Assembly (NCBI GenBank): GCA_007858575.1
Contig: CP042279.1
Location: 3,722,501 to 3,786,500, forward strand
Length of the DNA stretch: 64,000 nucleotides
Reading direction: 5' to 3'
From: Streptomyces sp. WAC08241
GTDB taxonomy: Bacteria > Actinomycetota > Actinomycetes > Streptomycetales > Streptomycetaceae
The notes under the pieces were generated by a model. That model saw only the letters and a program-made list of their open reading frames with translations. It made no database searches and was not told where the DNA came from. Below, piece by piece: positions 54,938 through 64,000 of this stretch (its first letter is position 1; each line of letters opens with the position of its first letter). The translations under genes were made by a program, and so were the position numbers.

Positions 54938-55780
54938 TCAGAACAGCACGCTCATGAAGGCCCCGGTCTCCCGGAAGCCGACGCGGCGGTACGAGGCCCG
55001 GGCGGGGGTGTTGTAGTCGTTGACGTACAGGCTGACCACGGGGGCGACGTCGGCCAGGGCGTAGCGGAGGACGGCGGCCATGCCGGTCTCGGAGAGGCCC
55101 TTGCCGCGGTGCTCGGGGGCGACCCAGACGCCCTGGATCTGGCAGGCCTGGCGGGTGGCGGCGCCGATCTCGGCCTTGAAGACGACCTTGCCGTCCTCGA
55201 TGCGGGCGAAGGAGCGGCCCGCGCCGACGAGTTCGGCGACCCGTGCCTGGTAGAGCAGGCCGCCGTCGTTGGCGAGCGGGGAGACGCCGACCTCCTCGGT
55301 GAACATGGCCACGCAGGCGGGCATGATCGTCTCCATCTCGTCCTTGCGGACGCGGCGCACCAGCGGGTCGGGCTCGACGGTGGTGGAGGGCTCCTCGGCG
55401 ACCATCAGGGGCTGGTTGGCCCTGACGTCCCTGGCGGGGCCCCAACTGGGCTCCAGGAGGCGCCACAGCTCGGTGGTGGGCTCGGCGGGGCCGACGATGG
55501 AGGAGCAGCGGCGGCCGGTCCTGCGGGCCCGGTCGGCGAAGGCGCGGACGGCCTGGGGGTGGCGCAGATCGGGACCAGGTTGGCGCCGGAGTAGCAGAGC
55601 GAGCGCAGCCGCCCCCGGCGTACCAGCCCCACATCTCGCCGCCGAGGCGCCAGGGTCGAGCCCGGCGAGCTGGACGCGGGCGGTCACGAACGCGTTCTCG
55701 ACCGGGGCGCTCTCCAGGACGGCCAGTGCGGCGCCGAGGTCGGTGGGTTCGAGGACCCGAGTGGTGGTCTCTGTCAACAC
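54938..55780 (-). CDS. GNAT-family acetyltransferase with DUF4081-like N-terminal half
   Basis: About 281 residues. The C-terminal half is a GNAT domain: DGKVVFKAEIGAATRQACQIQGVWVAPEHRGKGLSE, with RGKG binding acetyl-CoA, and YNTPARASYRRVGFRETG. The N-terminal half (VLEPTDLGAALAVLESAPVENAFVTAR...) matches the layout of DUF4081-type two-domain acetyltransferases common in actinomycetes. Breaks near 55665 and 55570. GTG start. Substrate unknown. Confidence 0.85.
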   Translation of the reverse strand: MLTETTTRVLEPTDLGAALAVLESAPVENAFVTARVQLAGLDPGASAARCGAGTPGAAALALLLRRQPGPDLRHPQAVRAFADRARRTGRRCSSIVGPAEPTTELWRLLEPSWGPARDVRANQPLMVAEEPSTTVEPDPLVRRVRKDEMETIMPACVAMFTEEVGVSPLANDGGLLYQARVAELVGAGRSFARIEDGKVVFKAEIGAATRQACQIQGVWVAPEHRGKGLSETGMAAVLRYALADVAPVVSLYVNDYNTPARASYRRVGFRETGAFMSVLF

Positions 55781-55857
55781 GAGGGGGCCTCACCGTGCGG
55801 TTCCGCTGATTCCCCGCACTTTACCCGGAGGGCCTGGGGGCACGCCTCCGGTAGTGG

Positions 55858-55889
55858 GAAGCCCCGCCTCCCGGAGCGGGGCGGGCTTC
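55858..55889 (-). terminator. hairpin downstream of ispG
   Basis: An imperfect stem (gaagccc/gggcttc outside, cgc/gcg and GC-rich inside with a bulge) lying about 20 bases after the ispG stop. Likely terminator for ispG; the acetyltransferase gene starts 78 bases further on. Confidence 0.65.
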
Positions 55890-55907
55890 GCACCGGAGTC
55901 GTGCGCG

Positions 55908-57064
<1,157 letters not shown>

Positions 57065-57166
57065 CTGTTGTGCAACCTCAAGGTTGTGCGTCGGCGGGCT
57101 CAGGTCTCCGAGGTTACTGCCCCGGCGGCGGAGGGCCGGACACCACCGGGTCCGGCCCCCTGGGGT

Positions 57167-58474
57167 TCACGTCAGCTTCACCGGGTTGACGATGTCGGCG
57201 GCGAGGACGAGCAGGGTGAAGCAGACGAAGACGCCGGCCACCACGTACGCGGCGGGCATCAGCCTGGCCACGTCGAACGGGCCGGGGTCGGGGCGCTTGA
57301 AGATCCGGGCCGTGTGGCGGCGGACGGACTCCCACAGGGCGCCTGCGATGTGGCCGCCGTCGAGCGGCAGCAGCGGGAGCATGTTGAACAGGAACAGCGA
57401 GACGTTGAACATGACCAGCAGGTTCATGAACATCACGAGGATGCGCTCCGGCGGCGCGTCCACGGTCATCAGCTCGCCGGTGAGGCGGGCGGCGCCGAGG
57501 ACGCCGACGGGCGAGTCGTCCGCCCGCTCGCCGTCGCCGAAGGTGGCGTCCCAGAGGCCGGGGATCTTGCCCGGGAGGGCGATGACCGAGTGGACGCCGT
57601 TCTCCAGGAGGTCGGTCATCCGGTCGGTGGTCTCGCCGAAGGTGAGGGGCGCGACCTCGGTCTTGGAGGCGAAGCCGAGGTAGCCGGCGTCGACGTAGGT
57701 CAGCGGCTGGACGACCTGGCCGTCCTCGTCCTTCTTCGGGACCTTGTTGGTGACGAGGGTGGGGTGGAGGTCGACGCGCTGTCCGGCCCGCTCGACGGTG
57801 ACCGTGGCGGGGCCGAGGGTGTCGCGGATGCGGTCGGAGAGGGTGTCCCAGTCGCTCACGGGCGCGCCGTTGAAGGCGACGATCCGGTCGCCCTCCTTCA
57901 GGCCGGCCGCGAACGCCGGGGAGACGGGGTCGCCCGCCGCGCACGTGTCGCGCTTCTCGCTCTGCTCGATGACGCACTTCTGGACGCCGGCGACCGCGGT
58001 CGTCTGGCCCTCGATGCCGAGCGTCATCATCGAGCCGAAGAAGAGCGCCGCCGCCAGGACCAGGTTCATGAACGGCCCGGCGAACATCACGATGACGCGC
58101 TTCCACGGCCTGCGCGTGTAGAAGAGCCGGGTCTCGTCGCCCTCCTGGAGCTCCTCGTACGAGGCCTCGCGGGCGTCCTCGATCATGGAGCGCCACGGGG
58201 AGGTGGAGCGGGCCTCGATCCGTCCGTCGTCGCCGGGCGGGAACATGCCGATCATGCGGATGTAGCCGCCGGCCGGGATCGCCTTGATGCCGTACTCGGT
58301 CTCGCCGCGCTTCCTCGACCAGATCGTGGGGCCGAAGCCGACCATGTACTGCGGGACGCGGATGCCGAAGAGCTTGGCCGTGGAGAGGTGGCCGAGCTCG
58401 TGCCAGGCGATGGAGACGAGCAGTCCGAACGCGAACAGCACGATGCCCAGGACGTACAGGAGCGTTTCGTTCAT
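57167..58474 (-). CDS. site-2 zinc metalloprotease, RseP/RasP type (M50)
   Basis: Cleaves membrane anti-sigma factors or signal peptides within the bilayer. 435 residues, intact. The HEXXH site is in the first helix (LLVSIAWHELGHLSTAKLF). A PDZ domain follows (AFAAGLKEGDRIVAFNGAPVSDWDTL), then the LPLDGGH third zinc ligand region in LPLLPLDGGHIAGALWE and a last helix. The ATG overlaps the dxr stop. The order dxr-rseP-ispG is common in actinomycetes. Target proteins not known. Confidence 0.95.
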   Translation of the reverse strand: MNETLLYVLGIVLFAFGLLVSIAWHELGHLSTAKLFGIRVPQYMVGFGPTIWSRKRGETEYGIKAIPAGGYIRMIGMFPPGDDGRIEARSTSPWRSMIEDAREASYEELQEGDETRLFYTRRPWKRVIVMFAGPFMNLVLAAALFFGSMMTLGIEGQTTAVAGVQKCVIEQSEKRDTCAAGDPVSPAFAAGLKEGDRIVAFNGAPVSDWDTLSDRIRDTLGPATVTVERAGQRVDLHPTLVTNKVPKKDEDGQVVQPLTYVDAGYLGFASKTEVAPLTFGETTDRMTDLLENGVHSVIALPGKIPGLWDATFGDGERADDSPVGVLGAARLTGELMTVDAPPERILVMFMNLLVMFNVSLFLFNMLPLLPLDGGHIAGALWESVRRHTARIFKRPDPGPFDVARLMPAAYVVAGVFVCFTLLVLAADIVNPVKLT

Positions 58475-59715
58475 GCGCGGGCCTCCGCTGTTGCCTTCGC
58501 TGCGAGCTCTCGGGCCCGGGCCCGTGCCCAGGTCTCCGCTTCCAGGACGTCCGGCACGGTGAGGGAGGTTCCCGCGGCGGGCGCGCCGTGTTCCGTCACG
58601 ACCGCCGTGACCGTGTCCATGATGCCGTTGAACGGCAGCCGGCCGGCCAGGAACGCCTCGACGCACTCCTCGTTGGCGGCGTTGAAGACGGCGGGGCGGT
58701 GCCGCCCAGCTCGCCGACGTGCCGGGCCAGGCCGACGGACGGGAAGGCCTCGGTGTCGAGCGGGAAGAACTCCCAGGTGGAGGCCTTGCTCCAGTCGAAG
58801 GCGGGGGCCGCGTCCGGGACCCGCTCGGGCCAGCCGATGCCGATGGCGATCGGGCCGCGCATGTCGGGCGGGGTGGCCTGGGCGAGCGTGGAGCCGTCGG
58901 TGAACTCCACCATCGAGTGGACGTACGACTGGTGGACGACGACCTCGATGCGGTCGAAGGGGATGTCGTAGAGCAGGTGGGCCTCGATGACCTCCAGGCC
59001 CTTGTTCACCAGGGTCGCGCTGTTCACCGTGATCACCGGGCCCATGGCCCAGGTCGGTGGGCGAGGGCGTCCTCGCGGGTGACGTGGGCCAACTGCTCCC
59101 TCGTACGGCCGCGGAAGGGGCCGCCGGAGGCGGTGACGACCAGTTTGCGGACGTCGGCGCGGGTGCCGGCGGCGAGCGCCTGGAAGAGGGCCGCGTGCTC
59201 GGAGTCGACCGGGATGATCTGGCCCGGCTTGGCGAGCGCCTTCACCAGGGGCCGCCGACGATCAGCGACTCCTTGTTGGCGAGGGCGAGGGTGCGGCCGG
59301 CTTCGAGGGCGGCGAGGGTGGGCGCGAGGCCGATGGAGCCGGTGATGCCGTTGAGGACCGTGTGGCACGGGGACGCGGCGAGCCGCGTGGCGGCGTCCGG
59401 CCCCGCCAGGAGCTCGGGCAGGGGCGCGGAGCCGTACAGCGCCTTCAGGGCCTCGCGCAGCTCGGGCAGCGCCTCCTCGCGGGCGACCGCGACCGCGGCG
59501 ACCCCCAGCTCATGCGCCTGCTCGGCGAGCAGTTCGATCCGGCCGCCGGAGGCGGCCAGGGCGGTGACCCGGAAGCGGTCGGGGTTGCGCAGCACCAGAT
59601 CGATGGCCTGGGTGCCGATGGACCCGGTCGAGCCGAGGACGACGATGTCCCGGCGTCCTTCGGAGACGTCGAAGGCGACGTGCGGGTCGGCGAGGGGTGA
59701 GGGGCGGTCGGTCAT
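58471..59715 (-). CDS. dxr: 1-deoxy-D-xylulose-5-phosphate reductoisomerase
   Basis: First committed step of the MEP pathway; uses NADPH and a divalent metal. About 414 residues. NADPH site VLGSTGSIGTQAIDLV; LALANKESLIVGGP; the metal/substrate loop IIPVDSEHAALFQAL; VTASGGPFRG; GPVITVNSATLVNKGLEVIEAHLL; EVVVHQSYVHSMVEF. Breaks near 59252 (C4 for C5), 59055 and 58700. It ends in ATGA with the protease gene. Cytoplasmic. Confidence 0.96.
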
Positions 59716-59748
59716 GCCCCCATTCTTGCCCCAAACGCGGCGCGGTCT

Positions 59749-60982
59749 TCACGGGGTGCGGACGAACGCGTCGAAGACCCGGTGGAAGTCGGGGAACGTC
59801 TTCTTCACGCAGCCGGGGTCGTCGAAGGTGACGCCGGGGGTGCGCAGGGCGGTGACCGCGAAGGACATGACGATCCGGTGGTCGCCGTGGGTGGCGATCT
59901 CGACGGGTCCGGCGGGGGTGCCCGGGTGGATCTCGATCCAGTCGGGGCCGGTGCGGACGGTGATCCCGAGGCGGCGCAGGTTCTCGGCGCAGGCGTCGAG
60001 CCGGTCGCACTCCTTGACCCGGGTGTTGGCGACGTCCTCGATGCGGACCGGTCCGTCGGCGAACGGCGCGATCGCGGCGAGGGTCGGCATGGTGTCCGAG
60101 ATGTCCCGCATGGTGACGGTGAGTCCGCGCAGGGTGCCGGTGGAGCGGACGGTGGTGGCGTCCGCGCCGATCTCGACGTCGGCGCCCATGCGGCGCAGGA
60201 CGTCGACGAAGGCGAGGTCGCCCTGGAGGGCGCCGGTGCCGAGGCCGGGGACGGTGACGGAGCGGCCGGGTTCGAGGGCGGCGGCGGCGAAGAAGTAGCT
60301 CGCGGTGGAGGCGTCGGGCTCGATGCCGTACGTCCTGGCCCGGTAGCCGGTGGGGGCGACGCGGTAGGTGCGCCCCTCCCGCCGGACCTCGGCGCCGAAG
60401 CCGCGCATCATGGCGAGGGTGATCTCGACGTACGGCTCCGAGACCAGGTCGGTGACGGTGATGTCGAGGCCCTCGGCGGTGAGCGGGCCGAGCATGAGCA
60501 GGGCGGTGAGGTACTGGGAGGACTGCCCGGCGTCCAGGGTGAGCGCGCCGCCCTTGACGCCGTGGGCGTGGACGGCGAGCGGGTGGTGGCCTCCTGTCCG
60601 CCGTGCCGCAGGTCGACGCCGAGGGCCCGCAGGGCGGTGGTGAGCGGGCCGAGGGGGCGCCTGCGCATCTGGGCGGAGGCGTCGAAGCGGTACGTGCCGT
60701 GGCCGGCGGCGGCGAGGGCGGGCAGGAAGCGGGCGGTGGTGGCGCCGTCGCGGCAGTAGATGTCGGCGGTCTCCGCGCCGGGTCCGGCGGGCCGGCCCTC
60801 GACGTGCCAGGCGCCGGGCTCGCGGCGGACGGCGTAGCCGAGGGCGGCGAGCCCTTCGGCGAAGCCCTCGGTGTCGTCGGAGACGAGGGGCCGCAGGAGG
60901 GTGGTGGTGCCTCGGCGGCCGCGGCGAGGAAGAGCGCGCGGGCGGTGACGGACTTGGAGCCGGGGATGTCGATGACGGTCAC
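59749..60982 (-). CDS. EPSP synthase-like protein (3-phosphoshikimate 1-carboxyvinyltransferase family)
   Basis: About 411 residues. The N terminus VIDIPGSKSVTARALFLAAAA has the substrate-binding GSKS. DGATTARFLPALAAAG, MRRRPLGPL, GQSSQYLTALLML, DISDTMPTLAAIAPFADGP, NTRVKECDRLDA and HGDHRIVMSFA are all family signatures. Breaks near 60905 and 60590. The N terminus is shorter than the usual Streptomyces aroA I know, and this may be a second paralog. Whether it makes EPSP for aromatic amino acids or serves another pathway cannot be told here. Confidence 0.88.
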
Positions 60983-61063
60983 GGCGCCATCCTGCCGTCT
61001 CGTGCGGCGGGCGGCCCGGCGTTCCGCATGGCGGAACGGGGCCCGACGGGTAGGAAAGGCGGC

Positions 61064-61088
61064 CCGGCTCCCCGCACAGTGGAGCCGG
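61064..61088 (-). terminator. hairpin between aldehyde dehydrogenase gene and EPSP-like gene
   Basis: ccggctcc (61064-61071) pairs with ggagccgg (61081-61088), loop of 9. A second perfect small hairpin (gttccgc-atg-gcggaac) lies at 61021-61037. Both fall in the 223-base gap between the two leftward genes and may end dehydrogenase transcripts. Confidence 0.5.
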
Positions 61089-61156
61089 ACCGCCTGGTCC
61101 GGTGGGGCGTGCGCCCCGGAGGACGTGCGGCCCGGAGGGGCCGTACGTCTTCGGGT

Positions 61157-61212
61157 CCTCCAGGTGTCCTCCAGGCCTTCCGGGGCCTACAGGTCCCTAC
61201 AGGTCCTACAGG
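61157..61212. repeat. degenerate 10-bp tandem repeats at aldehyde dehydrogenase 3' end
   Basis: Units cctacaggtc at 61186-61195 and 61196-61205, a third partial copy from 61206, and two related cctccagg units at 61157-61167 and 61168-61178. The last unit includes the dehydrogenase stop codon (61206-61208). Purpose unknown; may be recent expansion by slippage. Confidence 0.6.
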
Positions 61213-62648
61213 GCGAGGCCCGTCAGGACGAGGACGCGCTCGTAGGTGTAGTCGTCCATCGCGTACTTGACGCCCTCGCGGCCGACGCCGGAACGCTTGG
61301 CACCGCCGTACGGCATCTGGTCGGCGCGGTACGAGGGGACGTCGCCGACGATCACGCCGCCGACCTCCAGGGCGCGGTGAGCGCGGAAGGCGGCCTGGAG
61401 GTCGTGGGTGAAGACGCCGGCCTGGAGGCCGAAGTCGGAGTCGTTGACCGCGGCGAACGCCTCGGCCTCGCCGTCGACCTCGGTGATCGTCAGGACCGGG
61501 CCGAAGACCTCGGCGCGGGCCAGGGTGACGTCGGCCGGGAGGCCGGTGAGGACGGTGGGGCGTAGGTGGCGCCCTCGCGCTTGCCGCCGGTCAGGAGCGT
61601 GGCGCCGGCCTCGACGGCCTCGTCCACCCAGGACTCGACGCGCTTCGCGGCGGCCTCGTCGACGAGCGGGCCGACGTCGGTGGCGTCGTCCGCCGGGTCA
61701 CCGGTGACCTGGGCCTCGACGGCGGCGACGATCTTCGGCAGCAGGCGGTCGTGGACGGAGGAGTCGACGATCACGCGCTGGACGGAGATGCAGGACTGGC
61801 CGCCCTGGTAGTTGGAGAAGGTGGCGATGCGGGTCGCGGCCCAGTCCAGGTCGGCCTCGGAGGACCAGTCGGGCAGGACGACGGCCGCGGCGTTGCCGCC
61901 GAGCCCAGGGTGCAGTGCTTGTGCGGCACGGACTCCTGGATGGCGTAGCCGACCGTGTCGGAGCCGGTGAAGGAGATGACGGGGAGACGCTCGTCCTGGA
62001 CGAGGGCGGGCATCCGGTCGTTCGGCACGGTGAGGATCGACCAGGAGCCGGCCGGCAGGTCGGTCTCGGCCAGGATCTCGCCCAGGATCAGGGAGGAGAT
62101 CGGGGTCGACGGGGCCGGCTTGAGGATGATCGGGGCGCCGACGGCGATGGCCGGGGCGACCTTGTGGGCGCTGAGGTTCAGCGGGAAGTTGAACGGCGCG
62201 ATGCCGAGGACGACGCCCTTGGGGATGCGGCGGGTCAGCGCGAGCCGACCCACGCCGCCGGCCTCGGTGTCGAGGCGTTGGGCCTCGCCGCCGTTGAAGC
62301 GGCGGGCCTCCTCGGCGGCGAAACGGAAGACGGAGACGGCGCGGCCGACCTCGCCGCGGGCCCACTTGATGGGCTTGCCGTTCTCGGCGGAGATCAACTG
62401 GGCGATCTCCTCGGTGCGCTCGGCGAGCCGCTTCGACACGTGGTCGAGGGCGGCGGCGCGGACGTGCGCCGGGGTGGCGGCGAACTCGTCGACGACGGCG
62501 TGCGCGGCGGCGACGGCCTCCTCGACCTGGGCCTCGGTGGGCACGCTGACCTTGCCGACCAGACGTCCGTCGAAGGAGTTCGTGACGTCGAAGGCGGCTC
62601 GCCGGTGGCCTCGCGGCCGGCGAGCCAGAAGGCGTGGGTGGTCGTCAT
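61206..62648 (-). CDS. NAD(P)-dependent aldehyde dehydrogenase
   Basis: About 480 residues. ALDH signatures: FAAEEARRFNGGEAQR, VLGIAPFNFPLNLSAHKVAPA (oxyanion Asn), ILKPAPSTPIS (cofactor Lys), FTGSDTVGY, and the nucleophile Cys in NYQGGQSCISVQRVIV. C-terminal FGPVLTI and YGGAKRSGVGREGV. Breaks near 62600, 61905 and 61558. ATG at 62648. The substrate class (succinate semialdehyde, lactaldehyde and so on) is not determined. Confidence 0.92.
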
Positions 62649-62806
62649 TGCGTCCCGGCCCTTTCCGTATCGGGGGTGCGAGCGATTGCTCTCGTGACAC
62701 GTTAGGGCCGGGGCGGCCGGTGGGTTTGTCCGGTGTGGAGTGGTGCGGCGGAGAGCCTGTCCGAATTGGCCGAAGGACCGGGGAGGCCCGCCCGGTGGGC
62801 TCCGGC

Positions 62807-63763
62807 TCATCCCCTCCGCTCGGTCGACACGATCAGACAGACCCCGGCCACGACGATCGCGCCGCCGAGGACGACGGGCCAGGTCAGGGCCTCGTTCAGG
62901 AGGAGGGCGCCGAGGGCGACCGCGACGACGGGGTTGACGTACGCGTAGGTCGCGACGAGGGAGAGCGGGGCCGCCTGGAGGAGCCAGGCGTAGGCGGTGA
63001 AGGCGATCAGCGAGCCGAAGACGACCAGGTAGGCGAGGGCGGTCCAGGAGCGGGGAGACCTCGGCGAGGTCGAGGCCGTGGTGCTCGCCGCGGAACAGGC
63101 CGAGGGCGGCCCCGGCGAGGCCGCCCGCGATCATCTCGTACGCGCTGGCGGCGAAGGGGCTGGCGGGCATCGGGAGGCGCGCGGAGGAGAAGGAGCCCAC
63201 GGACCAGCTCAGCGCGCCGGCGACCACGAGCAGGACGCCGCCGATGCCCACCTCGCCGGTCAGGCCGGGGAGGGTGAGGACGCCGAGTCCCGCGAGGCCG
63301 AGCAGGACGCCGCCGATCGCGCCGGGGCCGGGGCGCTCGCCGGCGGCGGTGCGCAGGACGACGACCCAGACGGGGACGACGGCGACGAGGAGCGCGGCGA
63401 GTCCGGAGGGACGGAGGTCTCGGCGAGGACGACGAGGCCGTTGCCGCCGAGGACGAGGAGCAGGCCGACGAGGACGGCGGAGCCGAGCTGCCGGCGGGTG
63501 ACCCCGAGGGCGGCGGGGCCCTGGCGCCAGGCGACGATCCCGGCGAGCAGCAGTCCGGCGACGACGAAGCGGGCGCCGGCGGAGAGGAACGGCGGCAGGG
63601 TCTCGACGACGACCCGGATGCCGAGGTAGGTGGACCCCCACACGACGTACACGATGCCGAGCGCGGCCCAGACGGCGCCGGTGATCCGGCGGGCGGGCGC
63701 CGGGGGCGCGGCGGGGAGGGCGGCACGGGCGCCGGGGGCCGGGTCGGCGGCGGGCTCTGTCAT
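62807..63763 (-). CDS. EamA/DMT-family membrane transporter
   Basis: About 318 residues. Ten hydrophobic helices in two EamA repeats: the first opens AALGIVYVVWGSTYLGIRVVVE (typical WGSTYLGIR), the second has GGVLLVVAGALSWSVGSFSSARL. The C terminus reads TAYAWLLQAAPLSLVATYAYVNPVVAV. Breaks near 63415 and 63065. The N terminus is Pro/Ala-rich. Probably exports small metabolites; substrate unknown. It lies 158 bases from the dehydrogenase gene on the same strand. Confidence 0.9.
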
Positions 63764-63890
63764 GAGCAGGAGGGTAGGGAGTACGGGACGGACTCGGCCA
63801 GGAATGTGCCCGCGGGCGGCAGGGGCGGCGGAACGCGGCGGCGTTCGGACGGCGGGGACGGAGGGAAGCGGAATGGAAGGATGGGAGGGA

Positions 63891-63920
63891 CCGCAGAACC
63901 GCAGAACCGCAGAACCGCAG
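63891..63920 (+). repeat. 8-bp tandem repeat in a 5' leader
   Basis: ccgcagaa is repeated 3.75 times (63891-63920), ending about 10 bases before the ATG at 63930 and touching the ribosome-binding site (AGGGGAA). Copy number changes here could alter translation initiation. Confidence 0.75.
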
Positions 63921-63929
63921 GGGAAACAC

Positions 63930-64000
63930 ATGTTCCTGTTCGTGATGTCCGCTGTCCTGGTGCTCGTCGTGGGCGGGTGCGTCTGCGTGGTGTGGGCGGC
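63930..64000 (+). CDS. partial membrane protein, cut by window end
   Basis: Starts ATG behind an AGGGGAA site and reads MFLFVMSAVLVLVVGGCVC then VVWA, a single N-terminal membrane segment; only 23 residues are visible. Small DivIVA-domain or hypothetical proteins with such N termini exist in Streptomyces, but there is not enough to decide. Confidence 0.5.
   Translation, partial: MFLFVMSAVLVLVVGGCVCVVWA

Overview
The window is very GC-rich, codon use is dominated by G/C-ending codons, and many starts are GTG. The gene order is the one known from Streptomyces chromosomes: dapA-thyX-dapB-pepR-pnp-rpsO, then a type VII (ESX) secretion locus, an opp-type ABC transporter, ribF, truB-rbfA-DUF503-infB-ylxR-nusA-rimP, proS, ispG-rseP-dxr. 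I take it to be core chromosome of a Streptomyces or a close relative; the species cannot be told. No tRNA, rRNA, CRISPR array, insertion sequence, prophage or replication origin was seen.

Most genes longer than about 600 bp are broken by one or more single-base frameshifts. Essential genes are included (rpsO, pnp, infB, nusA, rimP, proS, ispG, dxr, dapA, dapB). The breaks sit mostly in short G or C runs, and the protein continues in another frame as though one base were missing. I read these as consensus errors, not pseudogenes. Each such gene is annotated as one CDS from the real start to the real stop, with approximate break points.

Layout. 1-8.5 kb: lysine/diaminopimelate and thymidylate synthesis (dapA, thyX, dapB), small membrane proteins, an M16 peptidase, and the rpsO-pnp operon. 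8.6-31.4 kb: a Streptomyces-type ESX locus. It holds eccD, eccC, WXG100-type secreted proteins, a roughly 720-residue putative substrate, two lipoproteins, an orphan DUF397 protein, an esx pair, two mycosins, eccB, eccE and an EspI-like MinD-family ATPase; no eccA was seen. Together EccB/C/D/E form the membrane channel and motor, the mycosins are membrane-anchored proteases, and the WXG100-type proteins are probable cargo. 31.6-37.4 kb: a peptide/nickel-type ABC importer whose five genes are joined by 4-base overlaps or very short gaps. Its binding protein carries a C-terminal membrane anchor. 37.5-49.3 kb: the translation/RNA-processing cluster read leftwards (rimP to ribF), with a large gene between truB and ribF. 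That gene encodes a trypsin-like domain whose nucleophile is replaced by Ala, followed by a P-loop NTPase. 49.5-52.5 kb: a lipoprotein, a ferritin-like protein, a kinase-fold protein lacking its catalytic motif, and an SPFH protein. 52.6-64 kb: proS, two acetyltransferases, the MEP-pathway genes ispG and dxr around an RseP-type protease, an EPSP synthase-like gene, an aldehyde dehydrogenase, an EamA transporter, and the start of a small membrane protein.

The points most worth following up are the protein at 38.5-42.3 kb, the kinase-like protein at 50.5 kb, the large ESX-associated protein at 14.9 kb, and several RNA-hairpin arrangements (dapA leader, pnp/M16 junction).
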